From assembly GCA_944990035.1 (NCBI GenBank), contig CALYLX010000136.1:62001-126000 (forward strand): DNA of 64,000 nt, given 5' to 3'. This stretch comes from Clitopilus passeckerianus (taxonomy: Eukaryota > Basidiomycota > Agaricomycetes > Agaricales > Entolomataceae). Each line of letters opens with the position of its first letter. Positions within the stretch are counted from its first letter, which is position 1. The notes below the pieces were generated by a model. It worked only from the letters and a program-made list of their open reading frames with translations, was not told where the DNA came from and did not search any database. The position numbers and the translations under genes were made by a program. Positions 11,588 through 23,770 of the stretch are shown here, one piece after another.

Positions 11588-13237
11588 CCAAGTTGGTGCA
11601 AATCAGTGCTAATATTCCGTTCCACCCAGTCATTTTGAGTCACGTGCAGCTGGAGCCACAGAATTTGACCGAATGAAAGCCGGCGGTGTTCCTTTTGACT
11701 CGCACTCTGACAGTGACAGACTCTGACTTGTTGAGCTTCTCGAACCAGTGGCAGTTCGCTCGCTTGCATACCCTTACGACCGCCGATGGTGCCAATCAAA
11801 ATAATGGTTAAACGCTCAGATGATTGCACATTGCAGGCTGACCTTGATTAATATTTACGGCAACTGTCTCGCTACAAATCTTTTTCAGTGACATCTCCGG
11901 GAGAATCGTGGCTTGCCAAAAAACTATCTTCCGAAGTTCTCTTCCGTCTCATCACGTTGCTGCGCGAAGCTAACCGGTATCCTGCTCCCATACGCGATTT
12001 GACAGTGGTGGGTCTCGTATTTCTCCAGGCCGTCTCACGCAGAATTCAAATGTAGCTAACCGGGTTAATCAACCTCGACGGAAAAGGTGGATGGATGGGG
12101 CTCCTCAGCATCTAGACATTGAATGACGACCTTGTTTTCTCAAATACATTCCACAGCCTCGCACCGGACCTTCATGCACAAATCTATAGATCCACCTTGC
12201 CAAGTCAATAAGCTGTTTCGGGTGCAAACCAGAAAGAATTACGTCGCGGTAACTCACTACCCATTTGACAGATCGACTCAAGTTCATGTCTGAACGGGAA
12301 GAATGCTTGTACAATTTTCTTCATCAGCTGATAATCCATGTGAACGTTTTCAACACACCCTCGATGTGCGCACAACTTCTTTCAATCTCACACTCGCTTT
12401 TGTTTTCCGATAGGCGGTGAAATTCCCCTGTCCTGTCGGGAAAAGACCCACGCAGTTTTCGAACAGCATCACTGTTCATACGCTGATTGAAATCGCACTG
12501 ATTAGGCTCAAGAGCTGATCCCAAGGGCTATAAAAAGCTAATACCTTGGCCATTTCGTTTTCTGGAACAGTTACCCCATACAGGTGCTGTATCTATCGTT
12601 CAGTATTACTGATCAAGGGAAGTGGGTATGATGCATGCCTTCCTCCTTCTCGAAGCAAGGATCCACTTCTAGTCAGATCGTTTCATTATGGAAAGATGCG
12701 ATCTCTTATTCTATAGTCTCGTCGCTAGAGAGTATCAGCCGGTCGACAAGATTTTGACGGAATCAAATTAAAGTTTCTGACAAAATATATCTTTGCCCAT
12801 ACTCGATTCCATAGACGGAGCGCCAGACCCAGGTTCTGGTCAATGGGTGTGACCCATATGTCGGTATTTAGAGTCAAAACGATATTTATTTTCTACATTT
12901 TGATAGTATTCTCGCCCGACTCCATGGGGCACTGTCTGGTTCCTAAAACTCAATCTGGATGACCCTGTGAGGGCGCTTCAGCCGGCCACACGCCGTATGG
13001 CACAGCAACCCCATCAATTACCGTCAACAAAAGTAGATTTCGATATAAACTACCTCCATGTTCATTTGTGATCTTGTATTTCTTGTTAGGCATCTGATTC
13101 AACGTTAAGGTTAGTCCCTCCTTTTTTCCTGATCCCTCATCATAGTCAAACACACCCTCTCCCGTATAAGAAGTTACGCTTTCAATTCTACCCTTCAAGA
13201 GCTGTCCTCCCCTTCAAGTATACTTGACTTGCCTGCC
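11588..13237. other. long intergenic region upstream of WOPR gene
   Basis: About 1.65 kb without a supportable gene; only short frames. Probably the 5' control region of the first WOPR regulator. WOPR genes elsewhere (WOR1, RYP1) have unusually long upstream regions. Confidence 0.4.
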
Positions 13238-14222
13238 ATGCAGCTGCCCACCTGTCCCAATCTTCGCGTCCGAAATATAAATGACGCCCATGTCATCTTC
13301 CATGCCGTCTCTATGAACTTGCTGCCTATGGTCACACGCCGACTCGACACTGACGAACGTCGATCTATCACCTCTGGTTGCGTCTTCGTCTGGGAGGAAC
13401 GAGGGTCCAACGCCGAAGCAACTGGGGTGTGTTCGAGCTATGGAGCCGCACCTACGCACGGAAGGCTAACAGCTGTCCAGCTAGGGATAGAGCGGTGGAC
13501 GGATTCCATTCGCTGGGGCCCGAGCCGAGTCCGAGACGTCAGTCGTCTAAGCTTCCCATGTGACGGGGCACGCTAAACCGTCTACAGGAATTCTTGTTCT
13601 ACCATGAGAAGGAGGGTGGACCCACAGACAGAGACTATCCTTCTGGTTCCCATTCATCGTGAGTAAACTTCTTCGGAAAGCCTTCTGGACCCATCAGCTA
13701 ACGATAATTGTGCCAAGACCATCCAACAACCTTGTCAAGCAAACATACTCCGTTTTCGTGGAGACTCCAAAAGGTCGGCGGAAATGGCACCTGAGTTCGT
13801 ACCCCTCGCTATGACTTGTTACCCCTTCATAATTGACGCATCAATCTTTAGTCGCTTATTTTACACAGGACACCGTGGATCGATTGCCTACGATTGATGA
13901 TTTTCCCGAGCTCGCAAATATCCAGGTGCCACCCGGAAAGTACAAGTCTGCCCGTTCCGCGAAGAATGCCAGTCGGACGCAAAATTACTTTGAGCTCCAT
14001 CCGCCAGGATATGGCGCATCCGACCATGGCTACTACTGTCCAGACCCCTACGCTGGAGTGGCACCAGGCTACGAGGATCCTCGGCCGTATAGCGGACGTA
14101 GCCGGGATGGTGGAGGTGTGTTGGCGCCTCTTGCCTACCTCCAGAACATACCGCCACCACGTCGACACCCGGTAGATGAAGAAGCTCTCATGTCTCTGAG
14201 ACCAGTGTGGGCACCGTTGTAG
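13238..14222 (+). CDS. Gti1/Pac2 (WOPR) transcription factor, copy 1
   Basis: Fungal morphogenetic regulator with a bipartite WOPR DNA-binding domain. Exons 13238-13426, 13481-13537, 13588-13658, 13718-13794 and 13852-14222; 254 residues. WOPRa: MQLPTCPNLRVRNINDAHVI, VTRRLDTDERRSI, SGCVFVWEERG, GIERWTDSIRWGPSRVRDEF. WOPRb: NLVKQTYSVFVETPKGRRKW, then TAYF-like AYFTQDTVDRLPTIDDFPEL and VPPGKYK. The tail is Pro/Tyr/Gly-rich and short. Introns of 50-59 bases, two with clear CTAAC branch sites. The intron 13427-13480 interrupts the conserved ATG/LGIERW junction and is absent from copy 2. Intact frame. Tandem partner lies 1.3 kb downstream on the same strand. Confidence 0.9.
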
Positions 14223-15547
14223 GCGAGTTGCTTGTCCCTCGCTCTTCTGCCACACTCTCGTATTTATTCCGGTACCTATCTATTTCCAACATAAAATTTA
14301 TCATCGCTGTCGTTGCTACTCGTGAACGCATAAGCCCGTTGTATTACTATCTACCTACGCACATACGCTAGAGAACATTATTATACGTTATTATTATTGT
14401 ATCCAGGACCCAGATGTCATTCGCTACGTGCTAATCACCATGCAGAACGAAGTAGGAGTGCCACCATCTTGGCGTTATTGGGCGCTTCCGGGTGGTGTGC
14501 TCATTGCTGTGATTTTCCTATGAATGGGTAAAACCGCACAAGACATCGGTTCTTAGAGCGTCAGCTGGTACTGGACCCTTCCTGGATCAATGAACCTGGT
14601 CTTGTCCAAGTCTCGATGTTCGCGATTTGCCTTTGGCGCGGCGGCTGGGACAGTGCATGATGTAACTTGCCCTAAATTTAGAAAATACCTCCGTGGCTGT
14701 TAACAATAATTACCGACGAAACGCTAACTGAGTGTTGTAGATAAAGCCATTTAGAAAAATCGGATGGAAGCGGAGATCTGAATCGTTGAGGCGCCGCCCA
14801 GACGGCTGCGAACGCCCACATTGGCCAGAGAATGCTGCACAATGGCACATTGTCCAGGCCGTCCATCGAAAGCCTGTGTGATTGTTCATACGGTCCGGAT
14901 GCCGAGTAGTTGTTCGTGATATGATGCGATTGAACGCACCCGTCGGCATCCGACGTCGACTCGACATGCAAGAGCTTCAAAACTTGAATCAAAAAACGTG
15001 GTGGAGTGGATTTACCTTGTAGTTCAGACGAATAGACGCCTTGCCGTTCGGTGATAGCCATCATCATCAGCACGAGTGTTCGACCCAGGGAAGGGGCATA
15101 TCTTTCTGCAACATACCCACTCCACTGTCATAGTAGGTTCCTCAATTCCATTTGTGGGTTTAATTCCCACTCATTGCCGCCGGTAGCTGCATCCTGTTAT
15201 CATCAAGCGAGATAAATTCGATTTATGTACCCATGAGGAACTGACCTCCATAAACCGAAAACAGCAAAAAAAGCTTGAGGTTGTTAGAGTGATTAGAGTT
15301 GGCATCATTGGACCTGTAATACGGTTCAGTTGGGGTTAGCAGCCAGGGAGGCTTCAATTGCCAATTCGAATAAAAACACCTTGCAAATTTTAAATCGTCA
15401 TATCGTCAGGGTCTTCCACGAGTGCCCTATTGGAGAAGTTCTCATTTTGATTTACCGCTTGCAGTTGTGGAAACCGCGGCTCTCTTCTTCCTGTAACCAT
15501 ACAGGTGCAACATCTCCGAACAAAGACCTTGTACACGAGGCCATCCT
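14223..15547. other. intergenic region between tandem WOPR genes
   Basis: 1.3 kb without a supportable gene. A minus-strand frame at 14678-15073 has no family resemblance and I do not call it. Probably the 3' end of copy 1 and regulatory DNA of copy 2. Confidence 0.4.
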
Positions 15548-16971
15548 ATGCAGCAACCTACTTGCAGCAACATTCGCATTCGTTCAACCCAAGATGCTCA
15601 CAAGATTTTCTTGCGGTTCAGAGGGGAATCTTGCCGATGGTTACTCGAAGGCTAGATGCCAACGAGCGAAATGCTTTGACGACGGGATGTGTTTACGCTT
15701 GGGAGGAACGATGTTCGCAGAACGAGATTACAGGTCTCGGTATTGAGCGATTTACAGAGGGCAGGAGATGGAGTCCGTCTCGAGTCCGAGATGTGAGTAT
15801 TTTGGCAAATCGCATTGAGTCTGGTTAACCTGAGTATCTCGTCGATCTCTAGGAGTTCCTGTTTTACTATGAGAAGTACCAACCTAGCACGGAGAATGGG
15901 TATGGCGCTTGTTCTGCCCTTCACACTCTATGCGATCCTCACCTGATGTCACCGCAGCAATACAACGGCAGATGTGCAACCTCCACGGAATTGGGATCCT
16001 ATGGTGAAGCAGACATACTCGGTGTGGGTAGATACCGACAAAGGCCGTAGAAAATGGCATTTGAGTAAGTCCTAAACTCCATCTATGATTCCAAGCCAGG
16101 TGATAACGTTCTCTTCCTATCAGCCGCTTATTTCACTCAAACCACTGTGGATGACCTTGGTACGATTGATAGCATTCCGGGATTAAAGGATCTTGAAGTT
16201 CCCCCCGGGCTTTACAAAACAACCAGAGTAAACAAGAAACGCAACAAGCCAGATGGCGAGAACTCAAACGCCCAGAGCGATCAGTCGCAGAAATCGTCCA
16301 GTGTGCCTCGTACTTATGCTCCATTTTCGCCCCTCTACAATCCTTACCCCTCCACTTCCCCAACAGCAGCTGCGCCCGATGCAGTTGTCATGCACGATCC
16401 GTACCACCAACCCAATAGCAGGGATAATTCGCCATCTTACATGAGCTCTTCCCCTGTTGATAGACGCCCGAGCTTCTCACATGCTCCTGAGCCGTTTCTA
16501 CCCATGCCGTACGAGGAACCCACTTACTCTACCCAATACCAGCAACACCACCCCGACCTGTCTTCCCCCGGTGACACGTACGCCCCGTTTCCTGCTGCAC
16601 CGGAAGTTGCCTCGACCTCTCTGACAGCATCTCCTGCGCAATTCTACCATCACCCGTCGAGGTACGCCGCACCCTCTTCCGCTTCCACTTGGAGCAATAC
16701 CGGGAACGAGATCTTGACACAGGAATCTCTCCTTGTGGGTAGAACTACTCACCACCCACATCACCCTTCTCGTTCTTCAAACCATCATGCCCATACTTCT
16801 AGCCCTGTGGCTTCTTATTCACCCTATGCTCTCATGGCCCATGCCCAGCCAGACCCTTACAATAACTACTCGAACGAAGCGTATACTACTTCCGAAGGCT
16901 CCAGAGCTGATGGTGGTGCGCTTGTCGTGTACAGTCCACACGAGGATTCCCCGCCTCCTGCCCTTTCCTGA
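15548..16971 (+). CDS. Gti1/Pac2 (WOPR) transcription factor, copy 2
   Basis: Longer paralogue of the preceding gene. Exons 15548-15792, 15853-15899, 15958-16064 and 16124-16971, about 415 residues. N-terminus MQQPTCSNIRIRSTQDAHKI, then LPMVTRRLDANERNAL, GCVYAWEER, GLGIERFTEGRRWSPSRVRD, EFLFYYEK, VKQTYSVWVDTDKGRRKWHL and AYFTQTTVDDLGTIDSI, followed by a 230-residue Ser/Pro/His/Tyr-rich tail typical of activation regions. Three intron positions are shared with copy 1 (same phase); the intron at ATG/LGIERW is missing. One base is lacking near 15613 (TTGCGG for TTGGCGG), which breaks KIFL-AVQRG; everything else joins in frame. About half of the WOPR positions are shared with copy 1, so the duplication is old. 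Confidence 0.88.
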
Positions 16972-17716
16972 CAGCGGGCCCATCGTCCTTCGATTTGTTG
17001 GTCCGGACTCCGGACCATGACGAGCGGAGAGGACAGATGGGACCCGATCGCGATTTAGCTTCTATCCAGGTGCTTACAAGAAGACACCCCTACAGGCGCG
17101 ACCCGCTGGACGACCAGACCTTACGAATGTTACCATCGTAATCTCCCTTTCTTTGACACGAATGTATATGATCGGCCTCACCACCCCTTAAACAGTGACT
17201 TCCGTTAGTCCTCGTTCTCGGCAATGTACTCCCCTTCCTCACAACAACTCAACTTTCTTGTCTATAGTTCACCACCATTGCCTATTTTCTTGTCCATAAT
17301 TACTGTATATCCTGTATCAATAGCCCTTGTTCACACTAATACCCGGATTCCTCTTGGATGTGTTTCGAATATTGTACTGTACCCATGTAGAAGCGAGTGG
17401 GCGTGATACAATCTTTTCCATTGTTCCCTTGACATACTTCACAGAGTTCGCGCGAGGACGGCAAACAATGCGGCGATGTCCCTGTGGGCGACAGCTGCCG
17501 GTCATCCGTTCTTGGCGCTAAATGTTACCAACAGGGTGGACGAATAATATTCATAGTATGAGTGATATAGATATTATGGTATGACATGCAATGTGAAAGC
17601 AACAATGACTGAAGACTGCAAAGGATAAACCAACATAAATACCGATGGGGTGGATGGCTGCGATTGTGAGTAGTTTTGAAACCCGTGAGGATATAGCATG
17701 CAAAAGAGTGACTGGA
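16972..17716. other. convergent intergenic region
   Basis: Between the 3' ends of WOPR copy 2 and the TFIIA gene; no gene seen. Confidence 0.4.
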
Positions 17717-18874
17717 TCACCATTCAAATTCCCTAGTTGAACGGATCAGTTTGAGGAAATCTCCAGGTAAGCAGTTCCAACTTACCCTGTGCATTTTGCG
17801 AAGAGATAATCCTTTCCATTAACATGGATCATGCCGTCTTGAGGATGCACTTCCATTTATTTTTGACGCGGGCAACCTAGGTCATATGAGGATTGTGACC
17901 CACGATATCGGTTTCCGGTCCACAACCTTATCATATGTGCAGAATACAATGTCAGTCTCCCCAGCTACGCCTTCCTCGGCTTCTTCGTCATTGTCGGTGT
18001 CGGAATCATCCAGATCGCTATTGATAGCCTCGTCACCTGTCGCTAGAGGAGCTGAAGAGGAAGAAGCTGCGACAGGTTGCGGCAGAGATGGATGAGCACT
18101 CCGGGGTGCGAAGCCTCCTGACGGCGGAGGGGAATCATCTTCGTCAGATGACTCTGAGGGACCGTCCACCTGAGGAATTCGCTGCTGTGTTGATGGAGTA
18201 GCCGACGTTGCAGTCGAGTTCGCCTGGGTCTGAAGCTGACCTACAGGCGGCACATATGCTGTACGAGCGACAGGTGCTGGTGGTGGCTGTGGTTGTAGAG
18301 GTCTTGGGAAGGATATTACCCCAGTTTGACCTCCCGGATGAGGCGGGACAGTACCAGCAGATGTTCGAACACCATTCAGACTTGGGCCTGGCAGAGGGGG
18401 TATTGAATAGGGCATTTGTAGCATATAGCGACTATCCAGAGGTTCTGCTTTAACACCATTTTGAACGGATTGAGGGAGCGCGTATGGGTTAGCATAATGT
18501 GGATGTTGCATCATGTGCATTGGGTGCGGCGGGTACGCAGGATGTTGCGCCGGCTGAGTGGGCTGAACTGGCGGTGGAGGCTCAAAATCTGCAACGTGAG
18601 ATGCAATGACCTTGTTCTCCCATTTCTAAGAACAGAACGGAGATTTATAAGATATGTTGGAAGGGGGTGATAAAATATCGAGTTCAGACTTACATGCTGC
18701 AATTCAGCGAGGACATCTTCAGAGACGCCATACTCGTCAAATTCAGGCTTTATATTCGCAATAACATCGTCGATGACTGCCCGGTAAATTGAAGGCTCAA
18801 GAATATCCGTATTAAGCCACTTTCCTACTACCAACAGGAGTCGGTGAGCAGCTCACCACTATCTTATTCGACAT
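17717..18874 (-). CDS. TOA1: TFIIA large subunit
   Basis: General transcription factor subunit (alpha/beta precursor) that stabilises TBP on promoters. Exons 18857-18874, 18694-18795, 17927-18625, 17786-17876 and 17717-17732; 308 residues. The tiny first exon gives MSNKIV, continuing PSIYRAVIDDVIANIKPEF and EYGVSEDVLAELQ, the helical bundle shared with the small subunit. A Pro/Gln-rich, His-rich linker follows, then an acidic stretch (DLDDSDTDNDEEAEE) and the C-terminal beta-barrel half: TDIVFCTYDK, VARVKNKWKCILK, DGMIHVNGKDYLFAKCTGEF and final EW. One G is missing near 17837 (AAGAC for AAGGAC) within this highly conserved block; the frame resumes immediately. Confidence 0.93.
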
Positions 18875-19336
18875 TCTATCTTTTGACCGTCGCACAAGTC
18901 GAAACTGAAGCTCTTCACCACGATTTGGGGGCGACGTCGGTGATGATGGGGGCAGGAAGGATTCCTTTTATACTAAATACAATTGGCTCTCAAGGGCAGG
19001 AGGATTCAAACTCCGACGAATAGTGTGTTTCGGTATTCTCACGCACAGACCCCTTCTTTCAAACTCAGTGAAGGCACAAGAGGCAGTGCTCAGGGCTTTC
19101 TCCTGACCGCCGTCACCGACCTGAAGTGTGCTTGGCTCCAACTTGAACGCTTTTGGGAGCCCCTCGCACATTTCCATTGAAATATGTGGCTCTGAGTGGG
19201 ACTCAGACTATGACGAAAACATACATGATATCATACAAGAGGGCTACCCCACCGACATGTATTCTGGTACTTAAGCCAAAGGATTCGGGTCAATACAATA
19301 TCTATTCTTAACCCAGAAAACTTTCTTCGCATCGCA
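18875..19336. other. divergent intergenic/promoter region
   Basis: Separates the divergent TFIIA gene and the coiled-coil gene; presumably holds both promoters. No gene seen. Confidence 0.4.
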
Positions 19337-19858
19337 ATGCCTCTTCTCCGCTCCGGTATCAAGAACTCTCCTCCTAGCACCACTAAAAGCTCTCGTGGAC
19401 GTAAATCCGTCTCTCCACCTCCCGAAAAACGGAGTGGGGGCTTCTTCAGCCACCGCCGACATTCCTCTGAGGACTCGCTAAGTGACCGCAGGTCGAACAG
19501 CATCAACTCAGGAGCCTCTGGTAATGGCGGAAACGGCTTTTTCGGCCGATTCCACAACAAAGACGATGTGGGGCATGACCCGTCTATCCTCGCTGCACGC
19601 GAGAAGGTTACTGTTGCCGAACGAGCAGAGAAGGACGCCGACAATGCTCTGAATCAAGCTCGCGAGCGTGTCAGGGAAGCCAGAGAACATTGCAAATTAC
19701 TAGAAAGAGAGGCACATGAAGAGTAAGTTATTAGGCCCTTGTGCCCAGAATGACGCATTGTTAACACGTCTTACAGTGCTCTGCGTGCAAAGGCCAAACA
19801 AGCTGAGGCTAAGACCGTCAGCAAACTTGCTCGCGGGCTCGGCCGCCATGGAAATTAA
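19337..19858 (+). CDS. conserved basidiomycete coiled-coil protein
   Basis: Two exons (19337-19722, 19777-19858; 54-base intron) encode 155 residues. The N-terminus is basic and Ser/Pro-rich (KSSRGRKSVSPPPEKRSGG), with repeats of GGFF/GNGFFGR, followed by a long charged helix AAREKVTVAERAEKDADNAL continuing to the C-terminal KLARGLGRHGN. The organisation (Ser/Arg head, AARE..A..A.KDAD coiled coil, RGLGRH end) is one I associate with small unannotated proteins in other Agaricomycetes, sometimes stress-induced, but no function is established from sequence. Frame intact. Confidence 0.7.
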
Positions 19859-20028
19859 TTCACCGAACACAAGGATACCTTGTCATGATACCCCCTATGA
19901 AACCTTCTTTGATTTCCTAACTGCAGATTCAAAGTGCCGCGGACAGTTAGATATATACCCCGTACATGTGTTATTAAAATGTATCAATAGTTCTACTAGT
20001 CTTCTATAATCTACGTAACACCTATATC

Positions 20029-21154
20029 CTATTTCACCAGTTTGGGTGAGGGCGGCCATTGAAAGCTGTCTGATACTTCAGCTGTTCCCGGAGCTTGGAC
20101 AAGGATGCAGGGGCCGCCATAGATAACGCGGTCGGCCAGGCCATTCTCGTTGACATACTTGATGACGGTGTCATCTTCAGCACCAGGTTGGATCCAGATG
20201 GCGGGGCTACCCAGTTCCTTGGCCTTTTGAACGACTGCAAGAGTAATCTGGGAAGATAGACCTTTGGTCAGTCATTTCCGAATGAGAGGCACCAATACAT
20301 ACCTTCGGAGGTGTGATTATGTGGATGGATGTCGTGGTGGGGTTCGGCAACTCTCCGATGTTGTTGATAGTCTTGATGCCCTCTAATTCAGACTCTTTCG
20401 GATGAACCGGGATGACATCGAAGTCGCGGGTTTGGTACCATCTCAACACCTTGCAATACCGAGTCAGCAAAGCACTCCGAGATGGGATGAGTTGCCTCAT
20501 ACCCTGTTGCCATACTTGGTCCTTTCCTTGGACGCGCCAACGACGGCGTACGATTTCGAAGCGAGGAAGTGTCTTGCATGACCTGAATTGGCTCTGGGGC
20601 AACTCTGCGATAACCAAGGTACTCCCGGATGGGATCTCCCTCCTTAAGAACACAAGCCCCACCGTAAACAACGCGATCAGCAAGTCCGTTGTTGTTGATA
20701 AAATCGATCACAGCGGCATCTTCAGCACCAGGCTGCAACCACAAGGCAGGGGTGCCAATCTCTTTGGCCTTCTGCAGGATGCCGAGGGTGACTTTCGGGT
20801 TGGTAATGACGTGAACGGGTGTCCGGGTCGGCTCCGGCAACTCTCCTATGTTAGGGAGGGTCTTGATATACTCAAGCTCTGATTCTTTCTGTAAATATGG
20901 TTAGGAAAGAGAAGTTGGTACGTGCAGGGATCAGAGGCTCACTGGGTGCACGGAGTGACAGGAAGATCGCGGTCTACATACCACTTGAGGACCTATGAGA
21001 TAGGATTAGAAGGTTATCGTTCTTAAAATAAATACCGGCTCACCTGAGAGCCAATCTTCGTCGTGTCTTTAGAAGCACCAACGACTGCGTATCCGGCGTG
21101 GTGAGAAGATCCTAGGAAGGCTCTCTTGATTGCCAGAGCGTCTTTGGTAGCCAT
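20029..21154 (-). CDS. tandem CoA-binding-domain protein (YccU-like, two copies fused)
   Basis: Exons 21044-21154, 20943-20992, 20503-20888, 20303-20449 and 20029-20247. Domain 1 starts MATKDALAIK and shows GYAVVGASKDTTKIG, KESELEYIKTLPNIGELPEP, HVITNPKVTLGILQKAKEIG, ALWLQPGAEDAA, NNNGLADRVVYGGACV. Domain 2 repeats the whole fold: SYAVVGASKERTKYGNR, VLRWYQTRDFDVIPVHPKES, IKTINNIGELPNP, AIWIQPGAEDDTVI, ENGLADRVIYGGPCIL. Both keep the Rossmann G..G and the family Cys. Two one-base losses break the frame: near 20951 (CCGTGCAC for CCGGTGCAC) and near 20578 in the inter-domain linker. No stop codon separates the domains, so one polypeptide is likelier than two genes. The extreme C-terminal tail is frame-ambiguous. 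Function unknown; small one-domain relatives bind CoA. Confidence 0.8.
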
Positions 21155-21618
21155 AATGTAGTTGTGGGTGTGGTGTATGAGAGGAAGTTTGAATCTAGCC
21201 CTGTGTCCTTAAGTATCCGACAAGGAGATTTTCGACAAATAATCGCGCCATGAACAGTGATTGCACATGAGCTGGGATAGGAACATCTTTTCTTTCAAGA
21301 TGCTGCTATCTCTTGCGCTTTCGATGGCGCCATAAAGCCATGTACAGTAGTCTTTCGCGCTCGGAGCGGACGGTGGAGACCGACGCGTTCTAAGCTTTTG
21401 ACACGGCCGTTTGAGTGGATTGCTGAGCATTGGAGATTGATATTCGTAGCTTGGCTTCATTCAAGCATCCTACCTAGCAAACTGAACTGAAAATTTGTGT
21501 GATTGCCAACGTGGATGCAGCGTAGTTTATGCATGAGCGACTGGTTGAGTTGTAACCCTGGTTCGGTGGCGCGATCTGTGACGTTCTTGATCCCTTCTGC
21601 GGTCATCTCTGCGTCTTG
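21155..21618. other. divergent intergenic/promoter region
   Basis: Between divergent genes; no gene seen. Confidence 0.4.
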
Positions 21619-23670
21619 ATGCTCTGGTTCCCGACGACGACGACGTTCAGTTTACCATCCTGGGTTCGCTGGCCATCTCAAACGACAGTGCGCCATGTAT
21701 TCTATGGTGTAGTCTTTGGCATATCGTTGTCTATCAGCACCAGGTCTCTTGTTCTGTATATCCGATCACGACGACGAAGACGCCTCATCGAGAGTAACTT
21801 CTCAGAACGGCCCATAGAGCTACGCAGCGATGAGATTCTGCATGGTGTGACTGGTCTCATTGGTACGCCTTCTTGAGAACCAACGCGGCACAAATGTTAA
21901 TAACATCATTCAGGAAATACTCCACTCGTTCGAATCAATTCGCTCAGTGATATACTGGGTGTTGAAATTCTTGGAAAAGCTGAAGTTCGTAACAGCAGGC
22001 ATTCTACTGGCTGTCCACCTAACCCCTCACTTCTTGCAGTATCTGAACCCTGGAGGAAGCGTGAAGGACCGCGTCGCCTTACGAAGTGAGCATTGCACCA
22101 CTTTTGCTTGGTGCTTTGCATCGGTTGACCTTGGACGCGTACTCTAGTGATTGACGACGCAGAGCGCATGGGATACCTACGGCCTCACACCGGCTCGCGT
22201 ATATTTGAAGGCACAGTTGGATCTACCGGAATATCTATCGCTACCATAGCCAGGCCCGGTATGTCCGTACCATATCTCTACGCGTCCTCTTACTGACTGA
22301 TGCTTGAGAACAGTGGATATGATGCCAGTATGTTCCTGCAAATCCACAGCCTGCAAAACATTCGTCTGACATGAAATGCAATCCAAGCAATCATTATGCC
22401 AGATGACGTCGCTGAAGAGAAAGTCAAAGCACTGCAAGCACTTGGCGCAACTGTTGAACGTGTTCGGCCTGCCAGTATAGTTGACAAGAAACAGGTAATT
22501 TCCTAGCTACCTTGTTTGTAATTTACTGACCTTTTCCGCAGTACGTTGTGCGTATATGACTGGGCCTTTCCCTCACGCCGGGTAGTGCTGAGCATTCTCT
22601 TGCCACAGAATCTCGCTCGTCAACGCGCTAAACAATTTGGCGCCGGCAACGAAAAACCCTCTGAGAAAACGACTGCCCACACCCACTCCCTGGACACCGG
22701 CACCCCTTCACTCGTAGTAACCTCAAAATCGCACCACGTAAAATTCGACACCCAAGACGCGGAAGCTGAAACGGACTTTTTAAACCAGCCAAGAGGCTAC
22801 TTTGCTGATCAATTCGAAAACAACAGCAACTTCGAGGCACACTTCGATGGTACTGGTCCAGAGATCTGGAAACAGACGAATGGCAAGGTAGATGCGTTCG
22901 TTAGTGGCGCTGGTACTGGAGGCACGATAGCTGGTATTGGACGATACCTCAAATCTGTCAAGGAAGATGTCCTTATTGCCCTCTCCGATCCTGAAGGTAG
23001 TGGTTTGTATAACAAGGTGGGAGCCCTCTCTATCCAGCCTCGAAAAATGGGTGCTTATACTTTGCGTTCTGTCCAGGTCAAACATGGCGTGATGTTCGAT
23101 AGGAAGGAAGCCGAAGGCACGAAACGAAGGCATCAAGTGGATACTGTTGTCGAGGGAATGTCCGTCCATCTCTGTCTACGCCAATACAACCCACTAATAT
23201 AGGTCGATGTGAACAGAGGTATCAACAGACTAACACATAACATTGACCTCGCACTGCCCATCATAGATGACGCCTTCAGGTTCGTAGCTTACCTCTCTTT
23301 CTAGTCTGCCTCAGGACTCATATTCTCATAGAATAAAAGATGCAGAAGCCGTTTCAATGTCCCGGTATCTGGTTAAACACGATGGTCTCTTCCTAGGCTC
23401 CAGCAGCGCGTGTAACCTGGTTGCTTGTGTAAAGCTAATCCGGAGAATGGGTTGGGGAGAAGGCCAAACTGTTGTCACGGTTCTCTGCGACTCTGGAACC
23501 CGACATTATTCCAAGGTATGCGGTACCTTCATAGAAATGTGTGAGGTGTTGATTCAAATCTTGGCATTCAGTTCTGGAATGACGAATACCTCCGCAAAGC
23601 TGGCATTCCGATAGATCCCCACATCGTTGAAGACCTACTGCAGCCATTACCCGCACTGGAGGAGCACTGA
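21619..23670 (+). CDS. membrane-anchored cysteine synthase (PLP, fold II)
   Basis: O-acetylserine sulfhydrylase-type enzyme of the fungal mitochondrial/membrane class. Twelve exons: 21619-21862, 21914-21984, 22040-22085, 22148-22258, 22314-22327, 22388-22494, 22542-22547, 22609-23016, 23077-23159, 23217-23279, 23332-23515, 23572-23670. An N-terminal hydrophobic helix with Arg-rich flank (GVVFGISLSISTRSLVLYIR, then SRRRRR) anchors it. Catalytic landmarks: GNTPLVRI, NPGGSVKDRVALR (PLP lysine), GTVGSTGIS, MPDDVAEEK, SGAGTGGTIAGI and GSSSACNL, ending WNDEYLRKAGI. About 90 extra residues precede DAFVSGAG, as in fungal CYS12-like enzymes. Exon 7 is only six bases (Tyr-Val). One G is missing near 22253 (IARARGYDA), breaking the frame. 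Confidence 0.88.
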
Positions 23671-23770
23671 GGCGTATATCTGTTCATGGTATATCGATCA
23701 TATAGCGCCTCCATTGCAGCATTCACCCTGTACTTCCTATTACACAACACCCACACATTTTATACCACAA

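Noticed and set aside
14678..15073. 131-codon minus-strand frame between the WOPR genes
   Set aside because: No family resemblance, no credible ATG context or splice plan; probably chance.
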